Source of the DNA: Chitinophaga sp. sic0106
GTDB taxonomy: Bacteria > Bacteroidota > Bacteroidia > Chitinophagales > Chitinophagaceae
NCBI RefSeq assembly: GCF_019219075.1
Contig: NZ_JAHUWJ010000004.1
Coordinates: forward strand, 248,001-312,000
Direction of reading: 5' to 3'
DNA: 64,000 nt
Part shown: one piece after another, positions 1 through 8,865 of the stretch
Position numbering within the stretch: the stretch's first letter is position 1
Layout: every line of letters starts with the position of its first letter
The notes under the pieces: model-generated
The model's input: only the letters and a program-made list of their open reading frames with translations
Database searches by the model: none
What the model was told of the DNA's origin: nothing
Made by a program: the position numbers and the translations under genes

Positions 1-1
1 T

Positions 2-1795
2 CCTGCGCGTGATCCACGCTGGGGCCGCGTGGTAGAGTGTTATGGTGAAGATCCTTTCCTGATCGCTGAACTTGGTAAGCAAATGGTGATGGGGATTCAG
101 TCGCAGGGCGTAGCCTCCACACTGAAACATTATGCCGTTTACAGTATTCCTAAAGGTGGCCGCGATGGCGATGCCCGTACGGACCCGCATGTGGCACCCC
201 GTGAAATGCACCAGATCTATTTGTATCCCTTCCGCCGCGTGATCCAGGAAGCAAAGCCAATGGGCGTGATGAGCAGTTATAACGACTGGGACGGGGAACC
301 TGTTACCGGCAGTTATTACTTCCTGACACAGCTGCTGCGTCAGCAGTTTGGGTTCGACGGCTACGTAGTATCCGACTCCGAAGCAGTGGAATATCTTTTC
401 AGCAAACATCATGTGGCAGCCGATTACAAAGAGGCCGTACGGCAGACGGTGGAAGCCGGATTGAACGTGCGTACCAACTTTACCCCGCCGGAAAATTTCA
501 TCAACCCGCTCCGTGAGCTGGTGAAAGAAGGCAAGGTAAATATGAAAACGATCGACAGTCGCGTAGGAGATGTACTGCGCGTGAAATTCCGTTTGGGCCT
601 GTTTGATCATCCTTATGTGGATGAGAAACTGGCAGACAAGGGCGTACACACTGCTGCTGATGACTCTTTTGCTTTGCAACTGAACCGGGAGTCGCTGGTA
701 CTTTTAAAGAACGAAAAGAATACATTGCCGCTTAACCGTGGCGCTATAAAAAATGTACTGGTAACCGGACCGATGGCCACGGCGGTAAGTCACGCCAACA
801 GTCGTTATGGTCCTTCCAATAATCCGGTAATTTCTGTATTGGATGGTATCCGGAAAATGGCAGGCAAAGGCATCACTGTTAATTACAGCCAGGGCTGTGA
901 TATTGTGAATCCTGGATGGCCTGGCACCGAAATCATTCCAACACCACTGAGTGCAGAAGAACAGGCCGGTATAGCCGATGCCGTTAGTAAGGCAAAAGAT
1001 GCGGATGTTATCATCGCAGTGGTAGGGGAAGACGACAAGCGCGTTGGGGAGAGTCTTTCCCGTACGAGCCTGGACCTGCCTGGTCGCCAGCTGCAGTTAT
1101 TACAAGCCTTACATGCCACCGGCAAACCGGTAGTGGCAGTGTTGATCAACGGTCAGCCACTCACCATTAACTGGGAAAACCAAAATCTGCCAGCTATCCT
1201 GGAAGCCTGGTTCCCTGGCCCTAATGGCGGTATCGCCGTAGCAGAAGCGTTGTTTGGTGACTACAACCCGGGTGGTAAACTTACTGTTACCTTCCCTAAA
1301 TCCCTGGGGCAGCTGGAGCTGAACTTTCCCTTCAAGCCCGGTTCCCATGCAGGTCAGCCAAGTAGCGGTAATAACGGTTTCGGACGTACGAGTGTAAATG
1401 GTGCGCTGTATCCGTTCGGTTACGGCCTGAGCTATACCACCTTCGAATACAGTAACCTCGTGATTACACCTGATCAGCAACGTCAGCAAGGTGATATCCA
1501 GGTAAGCGTAGACGTTACCAACACCGGCAGTAAAACCGGTGATGAGGTAGCACAGTTGTATATGCACGATAAAGTGAGCAGTGTAACCACCTACGTGTGG
1601 CAGCTGCGTGGCTTTGAACGCGTGACACTCAAACCGGGAGAGAAGAAAACCCTCCACTTTACCCTGCATCCGGATCATCTGGCGCTGTTAGACAAGGACA
1701 TGAACTGGACCGTGGAGCCAGGAGAGTTTGAAATCGCCGTGGGTACTAACTCCGAGGATCTTCAGCTCAAGAAAACATTTACTATCATCCGATAG
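2..1795 (+). CDS. GH3 family beta-glucosidase, 5' end outside window
   Basis: Glycoside hydrolase family 3 enzyme, probably exported and cleaving terminal beta-linked sugars from oligosaccharides. The frame is open from base 2 with the GH3 motif ARDPRWGRVVECYGEDPF, so the true start and signal peptide lie upstream of the window. The KHYAVY motif follows. The nucleophile Asp sits in GYVVSDSEAV (codon 374-376). The (alpha/beta)6 sandwich domain comes next, and a fibronectin type III-like domain occupies the last ~80 residues (TNTGSKTGDEVAQLY). A strong terminator follows the stop. GH3 covers glucosidases, xylosidases and others, so the exact substrate is not readable here. Two predicted carbohydrate esterases lie 3-5 kb downstream. 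Confidence 0.93.
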   Translation, partial: PARDPRWGRVVECYGEDPFLIAELGKQMVMGIQSQGVASTLKHYAVYSIPKGGRDGDARTDPHVAPREMHQIYLYPFRRVIQEAKPMGVMSSYNDWDGEPVTGSYYFLTQLLRQQFGFDGYVVSDSEAVEYLFSKHHVAADYKEAVRQTVEAGLNVRTNFTPPENFINPLRELVKEGKVNMKTIDSRVGDVLRVKFRLGLFDHPYVDEKLADKGVHTAADDSFALQLNRESLVLLKNEKNTLPLNRGAIKNVLVTGPMATAVSHANSRYGPSNNPVISVLDGIRKMAGKGITVNYSQGCDIVNPGWPGTEIIPTPLSAEEQAGIADAVSKAKDADVIIAVVGEDDKRVGESLSRTSLDLPGRQLQLLQALHATGKPVVAVLINGQPLTINWENQNLPAILEAWFPGPNGGIAVAEALFGDYNPGGKLTVTFPKSLGQLELNFPFKPGSHAGQPSSGNNGFGRTSVNGALYPFGYGLSYTTFEYSNLVITPDQQRQQGDIQVSVDVTNTGSKTGDEVAQLYMHDKVSSVTTYVWQLRGFERVTLKPGEKKTLHFTLHPDHLALLDKDMNWTVEPGEFEIAVGTNSEDLQLKKTFTIIR

Positions 1796-1817
1796 GCATA
1801 GTTTGATTTTTTAGGTC

Positions 1818-1850
1818 AGCCCCGGGAAAGCGATTTTCCGGGGCTTTTTT
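1818..1850 (+). terminator. Rho-independent terminator after GH3 gene
   Basis: AGCCCCGG-type stem of about 12 bp with one wobble pair and a short loop, followed by six T. It ends the GH3 transcript and separates it from the downstream lipoprotein gene. Confidence 0.85.
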
Positions 1851-1911
1851 ATCTAGTTACATACTATCACCCGGATAACTATCTTGCAGCTGTATTAAAG
1901 TCCCTTACCGT

Positions 1912-3378
1912 ATGAAATCCCTGAGATTATCATTTCTATGCCTGCTGGCCATCCTGGCTGCCTGTAACACCCCAGGTAACCATCAGGCGTTAACCGACAG
2001 CACCGGCATAGCCCCGGATTCCATTCCCGGATTTGAAGAGATGGTGCGTGGTTTGCCTATGCTGAATAGAGAAAATTATTATAATCAAATGAAGGAGGTG
2101 ACCGGAACCGCTATTGTGCCGGCGATGATCCGTGAAGGCTACAAAGACGTACGTGTCAGTGTGTTCAGAAAAACGGCTGCATTTGTGGCGTTATACTTTC
2201 AATGTAGCAGGAAAATTGGCTATGATCACGGCTTCCTGTATACCTTTGACTCCCATGGAAAGGTCATTGATTATGAAGAATTGGAAAACTATGGAAACGA
2301 TGGAGACGACCATATCACCAATCGTATAACGCTTACTCCGGTTTTCGTCAATGATTCCATCGTGCAGGGAAGAAAGTATGAATACAGTTTTGACAACCAA
2401 AAAGAGGACTACATTACCAACAAGGCCAGCATAATTACTTACCGGCTAACAGATAAAGGGGAGATCGTAACGGTGCCCATGGTAAATATTTCGTTTGCAG
2501 ATTATGAAAAACTTTTTCCGGTTGTTAGCCAGCCATTGACACTTACCAGTAAGCCGAACTTCCCGAGCTTGAAGCCTGTATCGTTGTTGCTGCCTTTCCT
2601 GGATTATAAGGAGTATGCATCGGACCCTAAACTGGCCTATTATCATGTTGCAAAAATGCAGGCTGGGAAATTTTCCGTCCTGATTTATGCACATGATGAG
2701 TTATCGAATGGTGGGGAAATGGCAGACGGACCATCCTATGAATTATATATCCATAAAAGCGATGGTACCGAAACATTTCACGCAATGTTGCAGGGGGAAG
2801 CAGGTGGAGAGTATTACTCCGACAAGATAGACAAGGCCATCATTAATGCGGATGGTAGTATTTACCAGCATGAAATTTTGGAGAATACGTTTTATGATAT
2901 ACAGGGTGACAATGACCTGAAAACAGTTATGGCGATGCTGTTGCGGGTAAATGAAGAAGGACGGCTGACAGGAGTAACCCAACGTTATGAACTAAGTAGC
3001 GAATCTTTTTCTGAAAATGGCGTGAAGCAGGTGTTAGCCGATCACATGGAACAGCATGCCGAAGACGGCCATAGCTATGCGCAGGTAGACCTGTTGTCCT
3101 TTAAAAAACCAGTATATCTTTACCGGCATGTCTACGCCGGAAAAGAAGCGGCATTGGTAGAATTATTGCTGGTGGGTGAAAACCGGGAGGTGTCCGACAG
3201 ACTAATCATGCACCAGACTCCCGGTGTTACAACAGTTGGACCCATCACCACTATTCCAAAAGATAATTTCGCATCGCATAATCCCGGAGCCGCAACTTTG
3301 ATAGCGCCGGCACAAATCATGCTAAATGGTAAATGGATTTACATCACCCCCGAAGGAAAGTTCTCCGAAACGCATTAA
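1912..3378 (+). CDS. Hypothetical lipoprotein
   Basis: I do not recognise the family. The N-terminus MKSLRLSFLCLLAILAAC is a lipoprotein signal with lipobox Cys18, so the 488-residue protein is predicted to be anchored in the periplasm or outer membrane. The remainder looks soluble, rich in aromatic and acidic residues, and without membrane segments. It is flanked by terminators on both sides, so it is probably a single-gene transcript. Function unknown. Confidence 0.8.
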   Translation: MKSLRLSFLCLLAILAACNTPGNHQALTDSTGIAPDSIPGFEEMVRGLPMLNRENYYNQMKEVTGTAIVPAMIREGYKDVRVSVFRKTAAFVALYFQCSRKIGYDHGFLYTFDSHGKVIDYEELENYGNDGDDHITNRITLTPVFVNDSIVQGRKYEYSFDNQKEDYITNKASIITYRLTDKGEIVTVPMVNISFADYEKLFPVVSQPLTLTSKPNFPSLKPVSLLLPFLDYKEYASDPKLAYYHVAKMQAGKFSVLIYAHDELSNGGEMADGPSYELYIHKSDGTETFHAMLQGEAGGEYYSDKIDKAIINADGSIYQHEILENTFYDIQGDNDLKTVMAMLLRVNEEGRLTGVTQRYELSSESFSENGVKQVLADHMEQHAEDGHSYAQVDLLSFKKPVYLYRHVYAGKEAALVELLLVGENREVSDRLIMHQTPGVTTVGPITTIPKDNFASHNPGAATLIAPAQIMLNGKWIYITPEGKFSETH

Positions 3379-3383
3379 CCCAA

Positions 3384-3413
3384 AAAGCCCCGGAACACGC
3401 ATCCGGGGCTTTA
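3384..3413 (+). terminator. Rho-independent terminator
   Basis: AAAGCCCCGGA and TCCGGGGCTTT arms form an 11-bp perfect stem a few bases after the lipoprotein stop codon. The T tract is short. Confidence 0.75.
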
Positions 3414-3489
3414 TGTTCAATAAATTACTGCTATCCTGACCGCATTTAATCTCCCTAATAATTCGTAAATTCATTGAAAACCATGTTAT

Positions 3490-4848
3490 ATGTCAGGAAC
3501 TTTCTCTAAGCTCAGAAATGCGTATCAGCTCTTTAAAAGTATAGACTTTAAGCAATTGGCCAAACTATCCGAGAAGGTAGACTTACCGAAGGTGATGCAG
3601 TCGGTAGCCCAGATGGACGAGAATCAACTCAACGGCCTGATGAAAATGCTGGGGAGTCGTGGTAGTAAAAAGAAGGAACCGCCTATTGACGGGGATTTCT
3701 ATAATATCAGTGAACGGCTGTCGCCGGAGGACAGAGAGTTGCAGTTGAAGGTAAGGGAGTTTATGGAGAAGGAAATCCAGCCGCTGGTAAATGAATACTG
3801 GCTGAAGGCGGAGTTCCCTTTTGAAATCATTGAAAAATTCAGGGCCCTCAATATATGCGGCGTAACCTACGACGGTTACGGCTGCCCAAATCGTTCCTAC
3901 CTGATGGAAGGTATTCTGGCTATGGAAATGGCGCGGGTGGACGCCAGCATTGCCACCTTCTTCGGGGTACAAAGCGGGTTAGCCATGGGCTCCATTTATA
4001 TGCTCGGTTCTGAGGCACAGAAATCAGAGTGGCTGCCCAAAATGCAGCAGCTGCATTGTATTGGTGCCTTCGGCCTCACGGAACCGGAGGTGGGCTCGGG
4101 TACCGCTGGGGGACTAACTACCACGGCTAAACGCGAAGGGGATACCTGGATTTTGAATGGGCAGAAAAAATGGATAGGCAACGCCACCTTCGCGGATGTT
4201 ATCGTTATCTGGGCCAGGGATTTGGGAGATAATCAAGTCAAAGGATTCCTGGTGCGTAAGGAAAACCCCGGTTTCGCTGTAGAAAAAATGCACGATAAGA
4301 TGGCGCTCCGCATTGTACAGAACGGCCTCATCACTCTTACTGACTGCCGGGTGGAAGAAGCCGATCGTTTACAACATGCCAATAACTTTAAAGATACCTC
4401 CCGCGTATTGCGTATGACCCGCGCCAGCGTAGCCTGGGAAGCGGTAGGCTGTGCCCGAGGCGCCTATGAAAACGCGCTGGCGTATACCCGTAAACGTAAG
4501 CAATTCGGGAAACCTATTGCCTCTTTCCAGCTCATCCAGGGCCACCTGGTAGAAATGCTGTCCAACCTCACCGCCATGCAAACCATGGTGTTCCGCTTAT
4601 CCGAACTGCAGGACCAGGGCGCTCTCAAAGATGAGCATGCATCATTGGCAAAAGTCTTTTGTACCCTTCGTACCCGCGATATTGTGGGCCGCGCCAGGGA
4701 AGTGATGGGAGGCAACGGTATTTTGCTGGAATACAATGTAGCGCGGTTTGTTGCCGATGCAGAAGCAATTTATTCCTATGAAGGAACCAAAGAGATCAAC
4801 TCCCTCATTGTTGGAAGAGCTATCACAGGTTCAAGCGCTTTTGTGTAG
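3490..4848 (+). CDS. Acyl-CoA dehydrogenase, glutaryl-CoA dehydrogenase-like
   Basis: FAD-dependent acyl-CoA dehydrogenase of 452 residues. The flavin/substrate motif GAFGLTEPEVGSG lies in the middle domain, and the C-terminal helical domain ends in SYEGTKEINSLIVGRAITG. There Glu431 is the expected catalytic base, and the context matches glutaryl-CoA dehydrogenases and plant ACX4-like enzymes. About 60 extra N-terminal residues precede the usual start of the fold (EDRELQLKVREFMEKEIQP). Expected role: alpha,beta-dehydrogenation of a CoA ester in lysine/tryptophan or fatty-acid breakdown. No electron-transfer flavoprotein gene is nearby. Family is certain; substrate assignment is inference. Confidence 0.9.
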   Translation: MSGTFSKLRNAYQLFKSIDFKQLAKLSEKVDLPKVMQSVAQMDENQLNGLMKMLGSRGSKKKEPPIDGDFYNISERLSPEDRELQLKVREFMEKEIQPLVNEYWLKAEFPFEIIEKFRALNICGVTYDGYGCPNRSYLMEGILAMEMARVDASIATFFGVQSGLAMGSIYMLGSEAQKSEWLPKMQQLHCIGAFGLTEPEVGSGTAGGLTTTAKREGDTWILNGQKKWIGNATFADVIVIWARDLGDNQVKGFLVRKENPGFAVEKMHDKMALRIVQNGLITLTDCRVEEADRLQHANNFKDTSRVLRMTRASVAWEAVGCARGAYENALAYTRKRKQFGKPIASFQLIQGHLVEMLSNLTAMQTMVFRLSELQDQGALKDEHASLAKVFCTLRTRDIVGRAREVMGGNGILLEYNVARFVADAEAIYSYEGTKEINSLIVGRAITGSSAFV

Positions 4849-4918
4849 TAAATTATTGAACCGATGGAAGGCGAAGTTTTTGCGTGTATGCTGCGCGGTT
4901 GGTGCAGCATACATGGAC

Positions 4919-4947
4919 AAGCCCGGATGCCTTCGGTATCCGGGCTT
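4919..4947. terminator. Palindromic terminator with CCGAAGG apex
   Basis: 13-bp arms (AAGCCCGGATGCC / GGTATCCGGGCTT, one wobble pair) around a TTC loop, about 70 bases after the acyl-CoA dehydrogenase stop. The apex CC-TTC-GG recurs in several other intergenic hairpins of this window. Confidence 0.75.
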
Positions 4948-5034
4948 ATCCGTCTCAAATTTTTTTAAAATAAAAAACAATCTATTTTCTATTTTTATCC
5001 GTTAGCTGATAAAACAGAAAATAAACCACTCGTT

Positions 5035-5790
5035 ATGAATACATCCGACCGTCGCAGTTTCCTCCGCAACGTATCGCTGGGAAGCCTTGCCGCTATTAGT
5101 TTGCCAAACATTGTGTCTGCCGCTACCGCAGGTGCAAAGCCAGCAAAAATACAGCTGAAAAAAGATTTTACCATCCTCTTCCAGGGCGATTCCATTACAG
5201 ACGTGGGCCGCAAAAGGGACAGCGATGCCGCCAACAACGGGGCTGCACTGGGTGGCGGTTACGCCTTCCTGGCCGCTTCCGAACTGCTTTGGCAGCATCC
5301 GGCTAAAAACCTTTCCATCTACAACAAAGGCATCAGTGGTAACAAAGTATACCAGCTGGCTGAAAGATGGGATGCCGATTGCATCAACCTTAAACCCAAT
5401 GTGCTCAGCATCCTGATAGGCGTAAACGACTACTGGCACAAGCACAATGGCAAATATGACGGCACCTCCAAAGTATATCGTGATGATTACGATAAACTGC
5501 TGGACCGCACCAAACAAAAGTTCCCTGATCTGCAACTGATCATCGGTGAACCATTTGCCGTTAAAGGCGTGAAAGCAGTTGACGATACCTGGTACCCCGA
5601 ATTCAATGAATACCGCGCCGCAGCCAAAGAGATTGCAGATAAATATAAAGCAGCCTTCATTCCTTACCAGGCCATTTTTGATAAGGCAGTGCAATCCGCT
5701 CCGGCCAGCTACTGGACCGGTGACGGAGTACATCCTTCACTGGCAGGTGCGCGACTCATGGCGCAGGCATGGCTGGATTGTGTTAAATAA
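5035..5790 (+). CDS. Tat-exported SGNH/GDSL esterase
   Basis: SGNH-fold hydrolase of 251 residues. The N-terminus has a twin-arginine signal (DRRSFLRN, then a hydrophobic stretch and a cleavage-like AATAGA). Block I is FQGDSITD with nucleophile Ser53. SILIGVND supplies the block III Asn, and GDGVHPS supplies the catalytic Asp/His pair near the C-terminus. Such enzymes remove acetyl or other acyl groups from polysaccharides or lipids. It lies 7 bases upstream of another predicted carbohydrate esterase, so the two are probably co-transcribed and work on the same esterified glycan. Substrate not determined. Confidence 0.9.
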   Translation: MNTSDRRSFLRNVSLGSLAAISLPNIVSAATAGAKPAKIQLKKDFTILFQGDSITDVGRKRDSDAANNGAALGGGYAFLAASELLWQHPAKNLSIYNKGISGNKVYQLAERWDADCINLKPNVLSILIGVNDYWHKHNGKYDGTSKVYRDDYDKLLDRTKQKFPDLQLIIGEPFAVKGVKAVDDTWYPEFNEYRAAAKEIADKYKAAFIPYQAIFDKAVQSAPASYWTGDGVHPSLAGARLMAQAWLDCVK

Positions 5791-5797
5791 TTCGCCC

Positions 5798-6649
5798 ATG
5801 AAAAAAGTATTTCTTCTTTGTATAATGATGAGTGCAGGTGTAAATATGATGGCACAGCAGGTGAAAAATATTCCGTTATGGCCGGGTAATGTACCCGGCG
5901 AAACGGTGAAGTCGCCCATGAAAACCTCCGCAGATAACAGCGGTAACGTAATCCGCATTTCTGAAGTTACGGATCCTTTCATCTCCGTGTACCCTGCACC
6001 GGCAGGGAGTACCAAAGATGCAGCCGTGATCGTTTGTCCGGGAGGCGGCTACAGCATCCTGGCCCTGGACCTGGAAGGGACCGAAATAGCGAAGTGGTTT
6101 AACTCCCTCGGCTATACGGCGTTTGTGCTGCATTACCGGGTGCCGCAAAAGCAACTTGGCGCTCTGCAGGACGTACAGCGCGCTATCCGTATCGTGCGCT
6201 CCAAAGCGGCCGACTACCACATCAATCCAGAAAAGATTGGCGTACTGGGCTTTTCAGCAGGTGGAAGCCTGAGCGCAAGAGCCAGCACGTTGTATGATGT
6301 GCAGCAGTACACACCAGTGGATGCAGCCGATCAGCTGAGTGCCAAACCGGCCTTCACCCTGCTCATTTATCCGGCCTACCTCGATAAAGGAACGGACCGT
6401 AAACTGACGCCAGAGCTGAAAGTAAACGCTGCCACGCCACCAACATTCCTGTTTGCCACCGCTGATGACCCTTATGGCAACAGCGCACTGGTAATGGCCG
6501 GCGCCATGCGCGATGCAAAGGCACCGGTAGAACTGCATTTCTATAATAAGGGCGGACATGGGTACGGACTGCGTCCCGGAAACCCCGCCGCAGCTGCCTG
6601 GCCCGGACTTGCTCAGGCCTGGCTGAAACAGTTTGATAAGAAAGATTAA
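5798..6649 (+). CDS. Secreted alpha/beta hydrolase, acetylxylan-esterase-like
   Basis: Alpha/beta hydrolase of 283 residues. The chosen ATG gives a standard signal peptide (MKKVFLLCIMMSAGVNMMAQ); an in-frame upstream extension would run through the preceding gene. The oxyanion-hole region is VCPGGGYSILA, the nucleophile elbow is GFSAGG, an Asp lies in ATADDPYGNS, and the His is in KGGHGYGL. This layout matches BD-FAE/lipase-like carbohydrate esterases often found with xylanases. It follows the SGNH esterase by 7 bases and ends at a strong terminator, giving a two-gene esterase operon. Confidence 0.87.
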   Translation: MKKVFLLCIMMSAGVNMMAQQVKNIPLWPGNVPGETVKSPMKTSADNSGNVIRISEVTDPFISVYPAPAGSTKDAAVIVCPGGGYSILALDLEGTEIAKWFNSLGYTAFVLHYRVPQKQLGALQDVQRAIRIVRSKAADYHINPEKIGVLGFSAGGSLSARASTLYDVQQYTPVDAADQLSAKPAFTLLIYPAYLDKGTDRKLTPELKVNAATPPTFLFATADDPYGNSALVMAGAMRDAKAPVELHFYNKGGHGYGLRPGNPAAAAWPGLAQAWLKQFDKKD

Positions 6650-6660
6650 CATCTCCCTAA

Positions 6661-6690
6661 AAAAGAACCGCCTCCCGCGGTTCTTTTTTT
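6661..6690 (+). terminator. Rho-independent terminator of the esterase pair
   Basis: Perfect 11-bp stem (AAAAGAACCGC / GCGGTTCTTTT), loop CTCCC, followed by a T run, immediately after the alpha/beta hydrolase. Confidence 0.9.
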
Positions 6691-6739
6691 ATATAACAAT
6701 TCCCTGTCCCGGTTGTATTATAAAGAAAGAACTGCAGAA

Positions 6740-8788
6740 ATGGACCCACACCACGACCACGCTCATCACCAGATGAACGGCCACAAGGAACAGTCAACTC
6801 TACATATGGACCATGCTGAACACCATGATCACCATGACATGGGAAACATGCATGCCGGCCACGATCATAGCAGTATGATCAACGACTATAAAAAGCGCTT
6901 TTATGTAGTACTGGTGCTTACAGTGCCGGTCATGTTGTTGTCTAAAATGATCCAGCATTGGCTGGGATTGTCATTCAGCTTTCCGGGCGACCAGTCCATA
7001 CTGCTGGGACTCAGCACCATTATCTATTTCTACGGCGGCTGGCCATTTCTGACAGGTGCCAGCCATGAACTCAAAGCACGCAATCCTGGTATGATGACGC
7101 TGGTGGGTTTTGCCATCACCGTGGCATATGTATACAGCGTGGCCGTACTATTCGGTTTACAGGGAATGGACTTTTTCTGGGAACTGGCTACACTGATCCT
7201 GATCATGCTGCTGGGCCACTGGATAGAAATGAGTGCGGTAGCCGGCGCAGGCCGGGAGCTGGAACTCCTCGTGAAACTAATGCCTGCGGAGGCACATTTG
7301 ATTAAGGGAGATGTTGTGCGGGAGGTGCCCACTGACAGCTTGCAACCGGGCGATATCATCCTGGTAAAACCAGGAGAAAAAATAGCCGCCGATGGCATAG
7401 TGTCCGAAGGTGCCAGTTACATCAATGAATCTATGCTGACCGGTGAATCCAGGCCGGTACAAAAATCCGCCGGGGATAAAGTCATTGCGGGAGCCATTAA
7501 CGGCAACAGCGCTTTCCAGGTAAAGGTGACTCACAACAGCGCGGACTCTTATCTCTCCCAGGTAATAAAACTGGTAAATGATGCCCAGCAGGCAAAATCA
7601 GGTACGCAGCTGCTGGCGGACAAAGCTGCCCGCTGGCTCACTGTGATAGCCATTGGAGCTGGTATACTTACTTTCCTGGTGTGGTGGCTCACAGGCAGCT
7701 CCCTCGCTTTTGCCATGGAACGCATGGTAACGGTGATCGTCATTTGTTGTCCGCATGCGCTCGGACTCGCCGTACCACTGGTTGTAGCCCGTTCTACCAC
7801 CATCGCAGCCCAGCACGGACTGCTGATAAAAGACCGCACCGCATTTGAAAACTCCCGTAAAATTGATACGCTGGTATTTGATAAAACCGGCACGCTGACC
7901 GTCGGTAAATTTGAAGTGACAGCCATGGAATCTTTTGACAGCAACTATAGTAAAGAGCAACTGCTTATGCTGGCTGCCGCCGTAGAACAACAGTCAGAGC
8001 ATCCCATCGCCACTGGTATTCTTACGAAGGCGAGCGAATTACAATTACAGGTACCAGCGGCTTCTGATGTTCAAGCCCTTGCCGGTAACGGTATTCAGGC
8101 GAAAGTCGGGAATGATACCGTATTGGTAGCCTCACCGGTTTATGCCCGGGAACATTTTCGTGCACCGGTTGTAAACATCGATGGTACAGGGACCTTATCG
8201 TATGTGGTCATCAATGATAAGCCCGCAGGTTACCTGTTGTTGTCAGATGAGCTGCGGCCTGAATCGGCCGGCGCTGTGCAGCAACTGCGGCAGGAAGGCA
8301 TTACCACCGTACTCCTTACCGGCGATAATAAAAAAGTAGCCGACGCGGTGGGGCAAAAATTACAGCTTGATAAGGTGGTGGCAGAAGTTTTGCCGCACGA
8401 AAAGCTGGAACAAATAAAAACATTGCAGCAGGAGGGAAGGTATGTAGCCATGACCGGCGACGGCATCAATGATGCACCGGCGCTGGCGCAGGCCAACATT
8501 GGTATTGCCGTTGGCTCGGGCTCGGATATAGCCGCCGAAACCGCAGGGATTGTACTGGTCAACAGCAACCCCGCTGATATTGTGAGTCTTATCAAATTCG
8601 GAAAAGCCACCTACCGTAAAATGATGCAGAACCTGGCCTGGGCCACGGGTTATAACCTGATCGCTATGCCACTGGCAGCAGGTATATTGGCGCCCTGGGG
8701 AGTGATACTTAGTCCTGCCATTGGTGCGGTACTGATGACAGTGAGCACTGTGGTAGTTGCCATTAACGCGAAGTTGCTGAAATTATAA
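6740..8788 (+). CDS. copB: CPH-type heavy-metal P1B ATPase (CopB-like)
   Basis: Copper/silver-exporting P-type ATPase of 682 residues in the inner membrane. The first ~45 residues are very rich in His and Met (repeated HDH/HHD), the usual metal-binding tail of CopB proteins in place of a CxxC domain. The membrane metal motif is CPH at 337-339, which marks the P1B-3 subgroup. The phosphorylated Asp381 is in DKTGTLT, the actuator motif is TGES, and the hinge is TGDGINDAPAL. The ATG at 6740 is preferred over a TTG nine codons earlier. No copper chaperone or regulator is adjacent. CopB-type pumps are reported to move Cu and Ag; the exact ion cannot be read here. Confidence 0.93.
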   Translation: MDPHHDHAHHQMNGHKEQSTLHMDHAEHHDHHDMGNMHAGHDHSSMINDYKKRFYVVLVLTVPVMLLSKMIQHWLGLSFSFPGDQSILLGLSTIIYFYGGWPFLTGASHELKARNPGMMTLVGFAITVAYVYSVAVLFGLQGMDFFWELATLILIMLLGHWIEMSAVAGAGRELELLVKLMPAEAHLIKGDVVREVPTDSLQPGDIILVKPGEKIAADGIVSEGASYINESMLTGESRPVQKSAGDKVIAGAINGNSAFQVKVTHNSADSYLSQVIKLVNDAQQAKSGTQLLADKAARWLTVIAIGAGILTFLVWWLTGSSLAFAMERMVTVIVICCPHALGLAVPLVVARSTTIAAQHGLLIKDRTAFENSRKIDTLVFDKTGTLTVGKFEVTAMESFDSNYSKEQLLMLAAAVEQQSEHPIATGILTKASELQLQVPAASDVQALAGNGIQAKVGNDTVLVASPVYAREHFRAPVVNIDGTGTLSYVVINDKPAGYLLLSDELRPESAGAVQQLRQEGITTVLLTGDNKKVADAVGQKLQLDKVVAEVLPHEKLEQIKTLQQEGRYVAMTGDGINDAPALAQANIGIAVGSGSDIAAETAGIVLVNSNPADIVSLIKFGKATYRKMMQNLAWATGYNLIAMPLAAGILAPWGVILSPAIGAVLMTVSTVVVAINAKLLKL

Positions 8789-8823
8789 CAATTTATTATG
8801 TCTAAATGAAGGGAATAATTCAA

Positions 8824-8831
8824 TAAATTTG
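8824..8831 (+). promoter_or_regulatory. Bacteroidota -7 promoter box (SPFH gene)
   Basis: TAAATTTG matches the TAnnTTTG consensus and lies 34 bases before the SPFH gene start. No convincing -33 TTG is visible. Confidence 0.5.
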
Positions 8832-8865
8832 GCAGACATTTAACTCTGTATTAAAAAACCTGATC